NCBI GenBank assembly: GCA_029212415.1
Contig: JARGOF010000003.1
Coordinates: 186,229 to 250,228 of the forward strand
DNA length: 64,000 nt
Reading direction: 5' to 3'
Source: Rhizobiaceae bacterium
GTDB taxonomy: Bacteria > Pseudomonadota > Alphaproteobacteria > Rhizobiales > Rhizobiaceae
A program made the translations under genes and the position numbers. The notes beneath the pieces were generated by a model. The model searched no databases, had not been told where the DNA came from, and saw only the letters and a list, made by a program, of their open reading frames with translations. Every line of letters begins with the position of its first letter. The first letter of the stretch is position 1. Positions 53,438 to 61,569 of this stretch are shown piece after piece.

Positions 53438-54759
53438 TCGGCTGCCACAGCTTTGACCATGGGAAGAGCGATGCGCCCGGATTCATCAGCCACCTGCCAG
53501 GGCCTTCTTGCGCCCCCCAATTGTTCAGCAACCGCCAGACCGCTTTGCGCGCCATCTTCGTGAAAGCCATAGCCGAAATAGCTGCCGCAGAACCAGGTTC
53601 GGTTCTTGCCCTGCAAGGCCCACAGGTCTTTCTGCGCCTCCAGTGCCCGCACATCAAACACTGGATGGTCGTATTCGAAAGAGGCTTCAACAGCCTTGGG
53701 GTGAATTTCTCCATAGGGATTAAGCGTCACAAACAGGTTTGTGTCTGTCTTGAGTGGCTGCAACTGGTTCATCCAGTAGGTGACACACAGTTCGCCATTG
53801 GCCGCATCACCCTGCTTGAGGTAATTCCAGCTTGACCATAGCCGCTTTCTTCGCGGCATCCAGCGCGCGTCCCGGTGCAGGACAGCGGTGTTCTTCTGAT
53901 AGGTGAAACGTTCAAGCAGTCGCGTTTCCAGTGCATCAGGCTGGTCCAGCAATCCCAGGGCCTGATCGGCATGGGTTGCAACGACGGCATGATCAAAGGG
54001 GCGGGACACGCCGCGTTCATCGGTGATATGCACATAGGCCGGATGCCTTGATATGCGGCAGGCACCGTTGCCACGCTGGATTTCAAATCCGCCATCGGCA
54101 ATCATCCGTTCGACATATTTGCGGCTGCCGTCTTTTACCGTGCGCCATGCAGGGCGGTTGCCCAATTCCAGCAGGCTGTGATTTGCATAGAAATCCACAA
54201 AGCTTCTGGCCGGGTAATTGAGCATCTCGGCAATGCTGGTGGACCAGATGGCAGCCCCCATGGGAACGATATGGTCTTCAACAAAGGCCTTTGAATAGCG
54301 CTCATTGAGCAGGAACTGGCCAAGGCTGATACTGTCGGGATAGTTGGCAACCTGCTGCTGCGCATTGCGGAAAAAGCGCGTCAAATCGCTGAGCAATTGC
54401 CAATGCCGCAGGTTGACCACATTGCGTCTTTGACCAAACAGGCCGTTCATCCCGGAGCCTGAATATTCATAGCCGCCATTGTTCATGGACAGCGCAAAGG
54501 TCATGTCGGTCGGGTGGGTCTCAACGCCCAGATGGTCGTAGAGGGCTGTGAGATTGGGGTAATTGGCCTCATTGTAAACGATAAAGCCGGTATCGACCGC
54601 TATGGGGCCGTCCGCAGTCTCTACGTCTACCGTATTGGCGTGGCCGCCCACATGTCCGGCTGATTCATACAGTGTAACCTGATGATTCTTTGACAATAGC
54701 CAGGCCGCCGACAATCCTGATATTCCTGAGCCGATAACGGCAATCTTCAACCTGTCCAT
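53434..54759 (-). CDS. FAD-dependent amine-oxidase-like oxidoreductase
   Basis: A 441-aa flavoprotein with the dinucleotide-binding start KIAVIGSGISGLSAAWLL, ESAGHVGGHANTVDVE and GFIVYNEANYPNL, and late FCGSYFGYGFHEDG placing the FAD ribityl contact. It resembles the NAD/FAD-binding proteins encoded with DUF1365 and cyclopropane-fatty-acid-type genes in bacterial lipid-modification loci; unsaturated fatty acids are the likely target. ATG 54759 agrees with the RpoE-type promoter at 54786-54814, which places the transcript start near 54780. Overlaps the DUF1365 gene by 4 bp. Confidence 0.9.
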   Translation of the reverse strand: MDRLKIAVIGSGISGLSAAWLLSKNHQVTLYESAGHVGGHANTVDVETADGPIAVDTGFIVYNEANYPNLTALYDHLGVETHPTDMTFALSMNNGGYEYSGSGMNGLFGQRRNVVNLRHWQLLSDLTRFFRNAQQQVANYPDSISLGQFLLNERYSKAFVEDHIVPMGAAIWSTSIAEMLNYPARSFVDFYANHSLLELGNRPAWRTVKDGSRKYVERMIADGGFEIQRGNGACRISRHPAYVHITDERGVSRPFDHAVVATHADQALGLLDQPDALETRLLERFTYQKNTAVLHRDARWMPRRKRLWSSWNYLKQGDAANGELCVTYWMNQLQPLKTDTNLFVTLNPYGEIHPKAVEASFEYDHPVFDVRALEAQKDLWALQGKNRTWFCGSYFGYGFHEDGAQSGLAVAEQLGGARRPWQVADESGRIALPMVKAVAAE

Positions 54760-54785
54760 AGTCCACCCTGTTTGTTCATCGGTGT

Positions 54786-54814
54786 AATTACGCGCCAGAT
54801 GAACGAATGGATCA
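54786..54814 (-). promoter_or_regulatory. RpoE-type promoter toward FAD oxidoreductase
   Basis: On the minus strand TGATCC-N17-GTAATT, same spacing as the rpoE promoter. Expected start of transcription near 54780, about 20 nt before the ATG. Confidence 0.75.
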
Positions 54815-54840
54815 CATATTTTATCCATGTGCTGTAAATG

Positions 54841-54869
54841 TGATCCACTGGCCGTCCGCATGCGTAGTA
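54841..54869 (+). promoter_or_regulatory. RpoE-type promoter toward DUF2177 gene
   Basis: TGATCC-N17-GTAGTA, facing away from the copy at 54786-54814. Expected start near 54876, about 20 nt before the ATG at 54897. Confidence 0.75.
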
Positions 54870-54896
54870 AGGGCAAAGACACTCCGGAGTTCTATC

Positions 54897-55304
54897 ATGA
54901 CAAGGTATCTGATCGCCTATGCGATGACTGCGATCGTTTTCTTCAGCGTCGACTACGTCTGGCTCTCGAAGATTGCGCGAAACTTTTACTTCGAACGCCT
55001 CGGTCCTTTGATGCTGGACAAGCCGAACATCGGCGCTGCGCTGGGTTTCTATCTGATGTACATTGCCGGTATCATCATTTTTGCCGTGGCGCCGGGCCTG
55101 AAACACGGGTCACTTTGGTATGCGATGGGCTATGGCGCGCTGTTTGGTTTCTTCACCTATGCAACCTACGATATGACGAATTATGCCACACTCAAAAACT
55201 GGCCGGTGAGCATTGTCTTCGTCGATATCGCCTGGGGTGTTTTCCTGACCGGTGCCTCGGCCTCATTGGGCTATCTCGGCACCCAGATGCTGAGCAAGGG
55301 CTGA
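54897..55304 (+). CDS. DUF2177 family membrane protein
   Basis: A 135-aa protein with four hydrophobic helices (YLIAYAMTAIVFFSVDYVWL, ALGFYLMYIAGIIIFAVA, ALFGFFTYATYDMTNYATL, VFVDIAWGVFLTGASASLGY), fitting DUF2177. ATG 54897 follows CGGAG. It is the first gene after an RpoE-type promoter. Unknown function; membership of the photooxidative stress regulon is inferred from the promoter. Confidence 0.87.
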   Translation: MTRYLIAYAMTAIVFFSVDYVWLSKIARNFYFERLGPLMLDKPNIGAALGFYLMYIAGIIIFAVAPGLKHGSLWYAMGYGALFGFFTYATYDMTNYATLKNWPVSIVFVDIAWGVFLTGASASLGYLGTQMLSKG

Positions 55305-55305
55305 A

Positions 55306-55818
55306 ATGAACATGACACAGTCAACAACCATCCATGTCGATGATCGCATGCAGTCAGACTATTCCTATCAGCTGGTGGCCGAGCCAGGGCAGGGTTTTGC
55401 TGATGGATTCAATCCCTGCCATTCTCCGCAGGAAATGCTTGAGATGGGCGTGTTCGAGGGTAAATATCTCAATGATTGCACGCAGGAATTCCCCGAAGAA
55501 TGGTTTGAAAATGCAAAGATTTCCTCCAGCCCGGATCCGGAACTGAATTATTTCGGTATCAAGAGCCGGCAACCGTTGGCGGTCTGGCGGCAGAAGGGCT
55601 GGATTATTGGTCCCGACCCGCGCGGCTGGTTTCAATGGTATGCGCGTTACTGGATGGGCAGGCGTCTGGCGGATATTGATGCAGCGCAGATCAAGCGATG
55701 GAGAGGTTTTGCCCGCCATGCAGGGCAAATCCGCGCAAATTGCGAACCCGGCGACATTTTCTGCAGGCGCAAACAGCGACAGGCGCTGCTGCAATGGGCG
55801 CATGATCCATTGATTTAG
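55306..55818 (+). CDS. Conserved protein of unknown function (170 aa)
   Basis: I do not recognise a named function. The protein is soluble, with many aromatic residues and Pro, including FADGFNPCHSPQEMLEMGVF and WIIGPDPRGWFQWYARYWMG near its middle and end. It starts one base after the DUF2177 stop, so the two are co-transcribed from the RpoE-type promoter. Cys residues at about 39, 58, 147 and 153 might matter in redox conditions. A possible lipid- or pigment-related stress role is only guilt by association. Confidence 0.8.
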   Translation: MNMTQSTTIHVDDRMQSDYSYQLVAEPGQGFADGFNPCHSPQEMLEMGVFEGKYLNDCTQEFPEEWFENAKISSSPDPELNYFGIKSRQPLAVWRQKGWIIGPDPRGWFQWYARYWMGRRLADIDAAQIKRWRGFARHAGQIRANCEPGDIFCRRKQRQALLQWAHDPLI

Positions 55819-55857
55819 GAATTGCAGAGCAAATCTGGTCTCGTATGTCACTACTGA

Positions 55858-56670
55858 TTACTGGCTTGAGGTAATGCCCCCATCGACATAGAGAGTTTGG
55901 CCGGTGACAAAATTGGAAGCCGGTGCGCAAAACAACATTGCCGGGCCGACCACATCCTTCGGGTCGGCGATCCGCCCCAGGGGAATGCGATCCAGCAGGC
56001 CCTGTCGAAACGTATCGTTTTCCATCACGTGACGGATCATCTCCGTGTAGACAAATGTGGGTGCAACGCCATTGACCGTGATGTTGTCGGGAGCCAGTTC
56101 CATCGCATGCTGTTTGATCAGTGTCACCATGCCGCCCTTGGTGGCGCAATAGGCCGAATAACCGCGACCACGCACCCCCAGCAGCGATCTGACGGACAGC
56201 AGGTGAACATGCTTGCCGCCGCTCCCCCGATCTATCTGGTGGCGGGCTACGGCCTGGCCAAGGAACATCGCTGATTTGAGATTGACGGTATAGACTTCGT
56301 CGAATGCCTCCTCGGTCACCTCCAGCAGGGGTTGTTCAATCTGAATGCCGACACAGTTCATCAATATGTCGATGTGGCCACACCCTGACACGACAGCATC
56401 CACGCAGCGTTTTATGTCAGCAACAGATGCAACATCCAGCGTGTATCCTCGAGCGTCATAGCCTTCGGCTTTCAGTGCCTTGGCCAATCTATCGGCCTTT
56501 TCCTGACTGCGTCCGGCAATAACCACCTTTGCACCGGCGATGGCCAGTCCCCATGCAATGGCCTCTCCGATGCCGCCATATCCACCGGGGACAAAGGCCA
56601 CTTTTCCCGACAGGTCAAACAGACCGGTAAGTTCTTTGGTAAAATCGATGACGGGGGTTATCTGTTCCAT
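55858..56670 (-). CDS. Short-chain dehydrogenase/reductase (KduD/gluconate 5-dehydrogenase-like)
   Basis: About 270 aa, classical SDR. Cofactor loop VPGGYGGIGEAIAWG (the usual TGxxxGIG altered to PGGYGGIG), NCVG in place of NAG, catalytic Ser in LLSVRSL, and YCATKGG with Tyr and Lys. YVDGGITSSQ ends the chain. I start at ATG 56670, with GGAA at suitable spacing; ATG codons at 56676 and 56715 are alternatives. It overlaps the adjacent SDR gene only if the longer start is used. Last gene of the Liv-type transporter operon; likely oxidises a hydroxy acid or sugar acid taken up by it. Confidence 0.87.
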   Translation of the reverse strand: MEQITPVIDFTKELTGLFDLSGKVAFVPGGYGGIGEAIAWGLAIAGAKVVIAGRSQEKADRLAKALKAEGYDARGYTLDVASVADIKRCVDAVVSGCGHIDILMNCVGIQIEQPLLEVTEEAFDEVYTVNLKSAMFLGQAVARHQIDRGSGGKHVHLLSVRSLLGVRGRGYSAYCATKGGMVTLIKQHAMELAPDNITVNGVAPTFVYTEMIRHVMENDTFRQGLLDRIPLGRIADPKDVVGPAMLFCAPASNFVTGQTLYVDGGITSSQ

Positions 56671-56692
56671 GTGCATTTCCAGTTCAAATCGG

Positions 56693-57451
56693 TCAGTCCA
56701 GATGTAGACCGCCATTGATGTCTATGATTTCGCCGGTGATGAAACCCGCCATCGGTGTGGCGAGATAGGCCACGAGATGCGCAACCTCCTCGGGTTCGCA
56801 AAAACGTTGCACGGGTATGCTGGCCAATATGCGTGCCTGCTCGGCCTGGCTGAGCTGTTGCGTCACCATTGGCGTGTTGATGTAGGCCGGCGCAATGCCA
56901 TTGACGGTGACGCCGTCGGACGCACTCTCACGCGCCAGCGAGAAGGTGAGGGCGCCAAGTGCGCCCTTTGACGTCGTATAGGCCGTGCCGGCCGTCAAAC
57001 CGCCGGTTTTCATGGCCAGCGAACACATATTGATGATGCGTCCCCATCTGGCAGCCTTCATGGCCGGCAGGCAAAGGCGGCTCAGATAAAACGGGCCGTC
57101 AATATTGGCAGCCATCACGCGCCGCCATTCATCCGGCGTTGTGTCTGCCGCTTTGGCGTTGCTCAATATTCCCGCATTGTTGACCAGCACATTCACGGCG
57201 CCATGCTGCTCATGAATTCTGCCGAGGGCTTGCTCCACAAGCTCAGGCACGCTGACGTCCATCACCATGGGTATCAACTGCGCGGCATTTTCCGAGCTGA
57301 GCCTTTCCAGCCTGTCGCCGTCCAGGTCGGCAAGAATGACGCGCATGCCGTGACCTGCCAATACGCGGGCGATGGCCAGCCCGGTGGGGCCCGCAGCGCC
57401 GGTTACAAGTGCCAGTTTTCCGCTCAGGTTTTCAAAAATACTCACTGTCAA
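56693..57451 (-). CDS. Short-chain dehydrogenase/reductase
   Basis: A 252-aa classical SDR: cofactor loop VTGAAGPTGLAIARVL near residue 16, VNNAGIL, catalytic Ser in NMCSLAMKTG, YTTSKGALGALTF with Tyr and Lys, and DINGGLHLD at the end. The 4-bp overlap with the ATPase gene upstream places it in the Liv-type operon. Resembles 3-oxoacyl-ACP reductase and sugar-acid 4-dehydrogenase relatives (as in 2-keto-3-deoxy-rhamnonate/fuconate oxidation); the substrate cannot be fixed from sequence. Confidence 0.88.
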   Translation of the reverse strand: MTVSIFENLSGKLALVTGAAGPTGLAIARVLAGHGMRVILADLDGDRLERLSSENAAQLIPMVMDVSVPELVEQALGRIHEQHGAVNVLVNNAGILSNAKAADTTPDEWRRVMAANIDGPFYLSRLCLPAMKAARWGRIINMCSLAMKTGGLTAGTAYTTSKGALGALTFSLARESASDGVTVNGIAPAYINTPMVTQQLSQAEQARILASIPVQRFCEPEEVAHLVAYLATPMAGFITGEIIDINGGLHLD

Positions 57452-58065
57452 ATATCCGCCAGTTTGCCCAGGTAATCACGGACCCCGTCGACGGCCAGCA
57501 ATCCATCGTAATCGGAGGCGCGCGAAACTTTGCCAGCGTTGACGAACAGAAATTCTTCGCACATGGACCGCATGATTTCGATGTGAAACGGCTCCTGCGG
57601 GTGGACGCACAAAAAGACCAGGCGTCCTTCCCGCCGGAGCTTTTTGAAGAAATCCAGCATGAAGCCGATATAGCCGTCCTGTGTGCTGAACTGAGGCTCG
57701 TCAAACAGGTGAATATAGGGGTATTGACTGTTCGGCTTTTCCAGCATGAAGCTCGGCAGGACCTTGGAAAAATGCCGGACCTGATAGGATTGGTGATAAT
57801 GAATGGCCATGCGGTCGCGCAGCCGGTATTTCACCTTGTGAATATTCTGGCCCTTGCAAAAGACCTGTCCGCCGGTCGGCTGGTTGGATCCGGTGATCAG
57901 TTCAAACAGGGTTGTCTTGCCTGAACCATTGGGGCCCATGACACCAACGATCCTCGACTCCTCTATCTCGAAATCGGCTTCCAGACGGAAGGTCTGGCGT
58001 TTTTTCAGCAAGCCCTGCGTATAGACCTTGCTCATGCCAGCCACTTTCAGCAATGCGTCACTCAT
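57448..58065 (-). CDS. Atypical ABC-type ATPase lacking the signature motif
   Basis: A 205-aa protein with Walker A MGPNGSGKTT (near residue 43), a Q-loop-like HYHQSYQV, Walker B YIHLFDEPQ and a switch His in FLCVHPQ. It has no LSGGQ signature: only about 25 residues separate the Q-loop from Walker B, where a normal ATPase has a 60-70-residue helical subdomain. The operon already encodes the usual LivG and LivF. It overlaps livF and the SDR gene by 4 bp each. It may be a regulator of the transporter or a decayed third subunit. Confidence 0.85.
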   Translation of the reverse strand: MSDALLKVAGMSKVYTQGLLKKRQTFRLEADFEIEESRIVGVMGPNGSGKTTLFELITGSNQPTGGQVFCKGQNIHKVKYRLRDRMAIHYHQSYQVRHFSKVLPSFMLEKPNSQYPYIHLFDEPQFSTQDGYIGFMLDFFKKLRREGRLVFLCVHPQEPFHIEIMRSMCEEFLFVNAGKVSRASDYDGLLAVDGVRDYLGKLADI

Positions 58066-58763
58066 GCGGCAGCTCCCAACAAGGTCCGGCGCAGTGCGGT
58101 GTCGTCCAGCAAGTTTGAAGATGCACCGGCATAGATGATCTGACCTTTGTCCAATACGTAGACCCGATCGGTCACTTCCAGCGCGGCCAGGGCATTCTGC
58201 TCCACGACGAGAACCGAAACCCCCTCGTTTTTCAGTTGGACAATGGCGTTGAGAACATCCTGAACCAGTTTTGGCGCCAGGCCCTGCGAGGGTTCATCAA
58301 ACAGGATCAGTCCCGGGCTTCCGAGCAGGGCGCGGGATATGGCGACCATCTGCATCTCGCCGCCCGACAGGTTCTCGCAATCGCGATCCAGCAGATATTC
58401 AAGTGCCGAAAACAGTTCGAAACAATCCTTTTCATGCCAGGATCTGAAACGGGTTTTCTTGCGCCCCAGATTGAGATTTGTCTGCACCTTCAGGGAGGGG
58501 AAAATCCGCCGGTCGTCGGGCACCCATCCAACGCCGGCCTTTGCGATCTCATGGGTCGGTACGCGGGTCACATCCCGGCCATCAAAGGAGATCGATCCCT
58601 GGCGTGGCGGCGTCAGGCCGAGAATTGCGCGCAGAATGGTTGTTTTCCCGGCGCCATTGGCGCCCAGAAGGGCCACCGACTCGCCGGCTCCAACCTCCAG
58701 CGACACGCCAAACAATGCCTGGGTTTCACCGTAGAATGCGCTGATGTCCTTCACGTTCAGCAT
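58062..58763 (-). CDS. livF: Branched-chain-type ABC transporter ATPase LivF
   Basis: A 233-aa ATPase: Walker A LGANGAGKTT near residue 39, Q-loop VPDDRRIFPSL, signature LSGGEMQMVAISRAL, Walker B LILFDEPSQGLAP, H-loop LVVEQNALAAL (Q replacing His is usual in LivF). ATG 58763 lies inside the end of livG; the longer frame to 58799 is less likely. Pairs with LivG to drive import of amino acids, amides, urea-like or other small organic compounds. Confidence 0.92.
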   Translation of the reverse strand: MLNVKDISAFYGETQALFGVSLEVGAGESVALLGANGAGKTTILRAILGLTPPRQGSISFDGRDVTRVPTHEIAKAGVGWVPDDRRIFPSLKVQTNLNLGRKKTRFRSWHEKDCFELFSALEYLLDRDCENLSGGEMQMVAISRALLGSPGLILFDEPSQGLAPKLVQDVLNAIVQLKNEGVSVLVVEQNALAALEVTDRVYVLDKGQIIYAGASSNLLDDTALRRTLLGAAA

Positions 58764-59518
58764 GTGGTCATTTTCCCAAGCTCCGAAGTGCGGACCCATT
58801 CATTGGCCTTGAGTTCATCGGGCGTTCCCTCGGCGATGATCTGTCCCCAATGGATGACGGAAATCCTGTTTGCCAGTCTGAACAGGAACTGCATGTCATG
58901 CTCGATGATCACCAGGGTGAATTTTTCCTGCAATGTGCCGATCAGATCCGCGAGGTTTGCCCGCCCGTCAGCACCAAGGCCCTGTGTTGGTTCATCCAGA
59001 AAGACGATCCGCGGTTCAGTGGCCAGAGAGACGGCGATTTCAAGTGCGCGGCGCTGGCCGTAGGACATGTCGGAGGCCAGACTGTTCTCCAGCCCTGTCA
59101 GCCCGACCATGGCCAGGACTTCCGCAGCTTTGTGACTGATTTCGGAATCGGCCCGAAGGTCCCAGAAGGGACGATGCAATCCATGACGCACCCTGTTTGT
59201 CGCCACCATGATGTTTTCCAGGGCGGTGAATTCATCAAAGAGGTTCATGATCTGGAATGAACGCGAAATGCCTTTTTCAACGATGCGTTCCGGCGCCAGG
59301 CCTGTCACATCCTCTCCATCGAAGAACACGCTGCCGCCATCGGGTCGGTACATGCCTGTCAGAACGTTGAAACAGGTCGATTTTCCGGCGCCATTGGGGC
59401 CCATTATGCCGCTGATACTGCCTGCGTTGAACGACAGATTGATATCTTCAAGCACGACCTGATCGCCAAAACGCTTGTGCAGATGTTCAGCGACGAAGAG
59501 GGGCGGCGATTCAGTCAT
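58757..59518 (-). CDS. livG: Branched-chain-type ABC transporter ATPase LivG
   Basis: About 253 aa: Walker A MGPNGAGKST, ISRSFQIMNLFDEFTALENIM (long Q-loop typical of LivG), signature MSYGQRRALEIAVSL, Walker B IVFLDEPTQGLG, H-loop LVIIEHDMQF. LSGGQ is replaced by SYGQ, which is normal for LivG. ATG 59518 overlaps the livM stop by 8 bp; an in-frame ATG 12 bp upstream is possible. Confidence 0.92.
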   Translation of the reverse strand: MTESPPLFVAEHLHKRFGDQVVLEDINLSFNAGSISGIMGPNGAGKSTCFNVLTGMYRPDGGSVFFDGEDVTGLAPERIVEKGISRSFQIMNLFDEFTALENIMVATNRVRHGLHRPFWDLRADSEISHKAAEVLAMVGLTGLENSLASDMSYGQRRALEIAVSLATEPRIVFLDEPTQGLGADGRANLADLIGTLQEKFTLVIIEHDMQFLFRLANRISVIHWGQIIAEGTPDELKANEWVRTSELGKMTTC

Positions 59519-60527
59519 TTTGCGCACCACCCATCAAGACTTCGCCTTGCTTTCTGCGCCGCACCCATGCCACCAGTTTGCCCCAGCCACCGGCAAACCC
59601 CTCAGGTGAGAACATCATGACGGCCATGAACAACAGCCCGTACCACAGCAGCCAGGCTTCGGTGATCGATCCCAGCAGGTCTCGCGCCAGGTAGTAGACA
59701 ATGACGCCGACCACCGGCCCCCAAAAGGATACAAAGCCGCCGCCGATCAGCACCATCATGACGATGAGGCCGGAGGCATGCAGGCTCATCGTGTCGGGAA
59801 AGGCGCTCTCCTGGGCGACGTTCAGCAGGCCGCCGGCCAATCCGGCGATCGCCCCGGACAACGTAAACACCGTCCATTTGATCCACCAGACCTGATAACC
59901 GACGAAGCGTGCCCGGGTCTCATTCATGCGGACGGCCTGAATGGCCATGCCGAAGGGGGAATGCACCAGCCTCCACAGGAGCAGCGTAACAAGCACGGCA
60001 ATGAGTGCCACGGCATAATAGAAGGCAAAATTGGACTTCAGGCTGATCTGGAAGAGGCCGAAATCGATGTCGGGGCGGAAAATGTTGAGCAATCCGTCCT
60101 CACCCCCGGTCAGGCCGCGCAGTTTGATTGCCAGGAACCAGAAAACCTGTCCGAAGGCGATGGTCATCAGCGCAAAATAAATGCCGCGGCGGTGCGACAG
60201 GAACAGCGCCACCAGGCCGCTTGCCACCGTACCTGCCAGCATGGCGAGGAGCAGTCCCGGAATGAAACCCGCATCCAGATAGAGTTGGGCCAGTCCGTAG
60301 CCATAGGCGCCGACGCCGAAATAGGCGCCGTGGCCGAAGGAGGGGAGGCCCGTATAGCCCAAAAGCAGATTGAAACCGAGCGCGTAGATGATGAAGATGA
60401 CAATTTCAATGCCGAGATACTCGTAGAGACCTGCGGCATCGGCCCATAGGGGGTAGCTCAGAAGAATTGCAAAAAACACCAGCATCTGCCGGGAGACAAT
60501 CGGCGCCTTGCCCTTGGTTGTCAGCAT
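59511..60527 (-). CDS. livM: Branched-chain-type ABC transporter permease LivM
   Basis: A 338-aa inner-membrane protein with about ten helices. NLLLGYTGLPSFGHGAYFGVGAYG near residue 55 and GGGFVSFWGPVVGVIVYYLARDLL near residue 280 match LivM; RGIYFALMTIAFGQVFWF is the coupling region. Partner of LivH. The C-terminus (residues about 318-338) is a charged cytosolic tail overlapping the livG start. Confidence 0.92.
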   Translation of the reverse strand: MLTTKGKAPIVSRQMLVFFAILLSYPLWADAAGLYEYLGIEIVIFIIYALGFNLLLGYTGLPSFGHGAYFGVGAYGYGLAQLYLDAGFIPGLLLAMLAGTVASGLVALFLSHRRGIYFALMTIAFGQVFWFLAIKLRGLTGGEDGLLNIFRPDIDFGLFQISLKSNFAFYYAVALIAVLVTLLLWRLVHSPFGMAIQAVRMNETRARFVGYQVWWIKWTVFTLSGAIAGLAGGLLNVAQESAFPDTMSLHASGLIVMMVLIGGGFVSFWGPVVGVIVYYLARDLLGSITEAWLLWYGLLFMAVMMFSPEGFAGGWGKLVAWVRRRKQGEVLMGGAQND

Positions 60528-60530
60528 GGC

Positions 60531-61499
60531 TCAGGCCTCCAGCGCTGTTTTTTTGCCGAACAATCCGCGCGCCCGGAAGGTCAGGACAAGGATCAGCAAC
60601 AGGTACATGGACAAGAGGGACCAGGCACTGGCGTAGGCCCCGGTGATGGCGACACCCATTCCGACAAGCAGTCCGCCCAGCACAGCGCCCCAGAAACTGC
60701 CAATGCCACCCAGCACAATGATCAGGAATGCCGGGATCACGGCATCGACGCCGACATGGGGTCGAAGCCCCCAGATGGGCGTGAGGATAATGCCCGCAAT
60801 GGCCGCCAGGGCCGCGCCAAGTCCAAAGACCAGAAGCTGCAACCTCGGCAGATTGATGCCAAGCGCACGAACCATTTCGCTGTCATGTGCACCGGCCTTT
60901 ATGATTGCGCCATAGGGTGTTTTGGCCAGGAAAAGCCATACCAGCACAATCGCAAATATGCCGAAGGCGGCTGCATAGATGCGGTAGGTCGAGTAAATCA
61001 GACCATTGGCGATGAAGGCACCGGAAATCTCTTTGGGAACGCTCAAAAACTGCTCGACCGGACCCCATGTCAGGCGAATGGCTTCTTCCAGCACAAGAGC
61101 CGCACCAAATGTCAGCAAAAGGCCGTATTCCTTTTTCTTGCCATAGGTACGACGCAGACAAAGCTCCAGCCCAAAACCGACCACTGCGACAAGCGCCGGT
61201 GCAACAATCAGCGCGATGGCATAGCGCAGGAGATGGGGCAGGCCCAAATACCAAAGGCCGATTGGTCCGGCATTTTGCAAGGATGGATCGATGATCACCA
61301 TTGCCAGATAGGCGCCCAGGGCAAACAGCGAGCCATGGGCGAGATTGATGACTTCCATGACGCTGACAATCAGCGTGAAGCCGAGTGCAATCAGGGCAAA
61401 GAGCAATCCAAGTGCAAGGCCATTTATCAGGTGAGGCAGCAGGTTCGTTACAAATTCCATGCCCAAGCTTTCATTGAGAACCGGCTGAATGGCCGACAT
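60531..61499 (-). CDS. livH: Branched-chain-type ABC transporter permease LivH
   Basis: About 322 aa, LivH type: LINGLALGLLFALIALGFTL opens the first helix, MEVINLAHGSLFALGAYLAM is the conserved NLAHG loop, AIIKAGAHDSEMVRALGINL the coupling loop, and LIIVLGGIGSFWGAVLGGLL the late landmark. The start is ambiguous: TTG 61526 lies inside a strong hairpin, so ATG 61499 or ATG 61460 (the latter giving the usual LivH N-terminal length) are better. Stop lies 3 bp before the livM ATG. Confidence 0.9.
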   Translation of the reverse strand: MSAIQPVLNESLGMEFVTNLLPHLINGLALGLLFALIALGFTLIVSVMEVINLAHGSLFALGAYLAMVIIDPSLQNAGPIGLWYLGLPHLLRYAIALIVAPALVAVVGFGLELCLRRTYGKKKEYGLLLTFGAALVLEEAIRLTWGPVEQFLSVPKEISGAFIANGLIYSTYRIYAAAFGIFAIVLVWLFLAKTPYGAIIKAGAHDSEMVRALGINLPRLQLLVFGLGAALAAIAGIILTPIWGLRPHVGVDAVIPAFLIIVLGGIGSFWGAVLGGLLVGMGVAITGAYASAWSLLSMYLLLILVLTFRARGLFGKKTALEA

Positions 61500-61507
61500 C
61501 AAGTCAT

Positions 61508-61535
61508 CGAACGCACTTTGTGACAAGTGCGTTCG
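61508..61535 (-). terminator. Hairpin between binding-protein and livH genes (1)
   Basis: A perfect 11-bp stem, CGAACGCACTT with AAGTGCGTTCG around a 6-nt loop. It would sit in the leader of livH and may limit read-through or ribosome access. Confidence 0.65.
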
Positions 61536-61541
61536 ACAAGG

Positions 61542-61569
61542 TTCAAAATAGCCGTCGGGCTATTTTCAA
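61542..61569 (-). terminator. Hairpin at the binding-protein stop codon (2)
   Basis: TTCAAAATAGCC pairs with GGCTATTTTCAA (11 of 12 positions) around a 4-nt loop, spanning the stop codon of the binding-protein gene, just before hairpin 61508-61535. Confidence 0.5.

Noticed and set aside
57448-58065. Calling this a duplicate LivF
   Set aside because: The signature motif and helical subdomain are missing and the Walker B context differs; it is not simply a third copy.
59778-61523. Long plus-strand ORFs opposite livM and livH
   Set aside because: They are Gln/Arg/His-rich antisense shadows of membrane-protein genes and carry no family motif.
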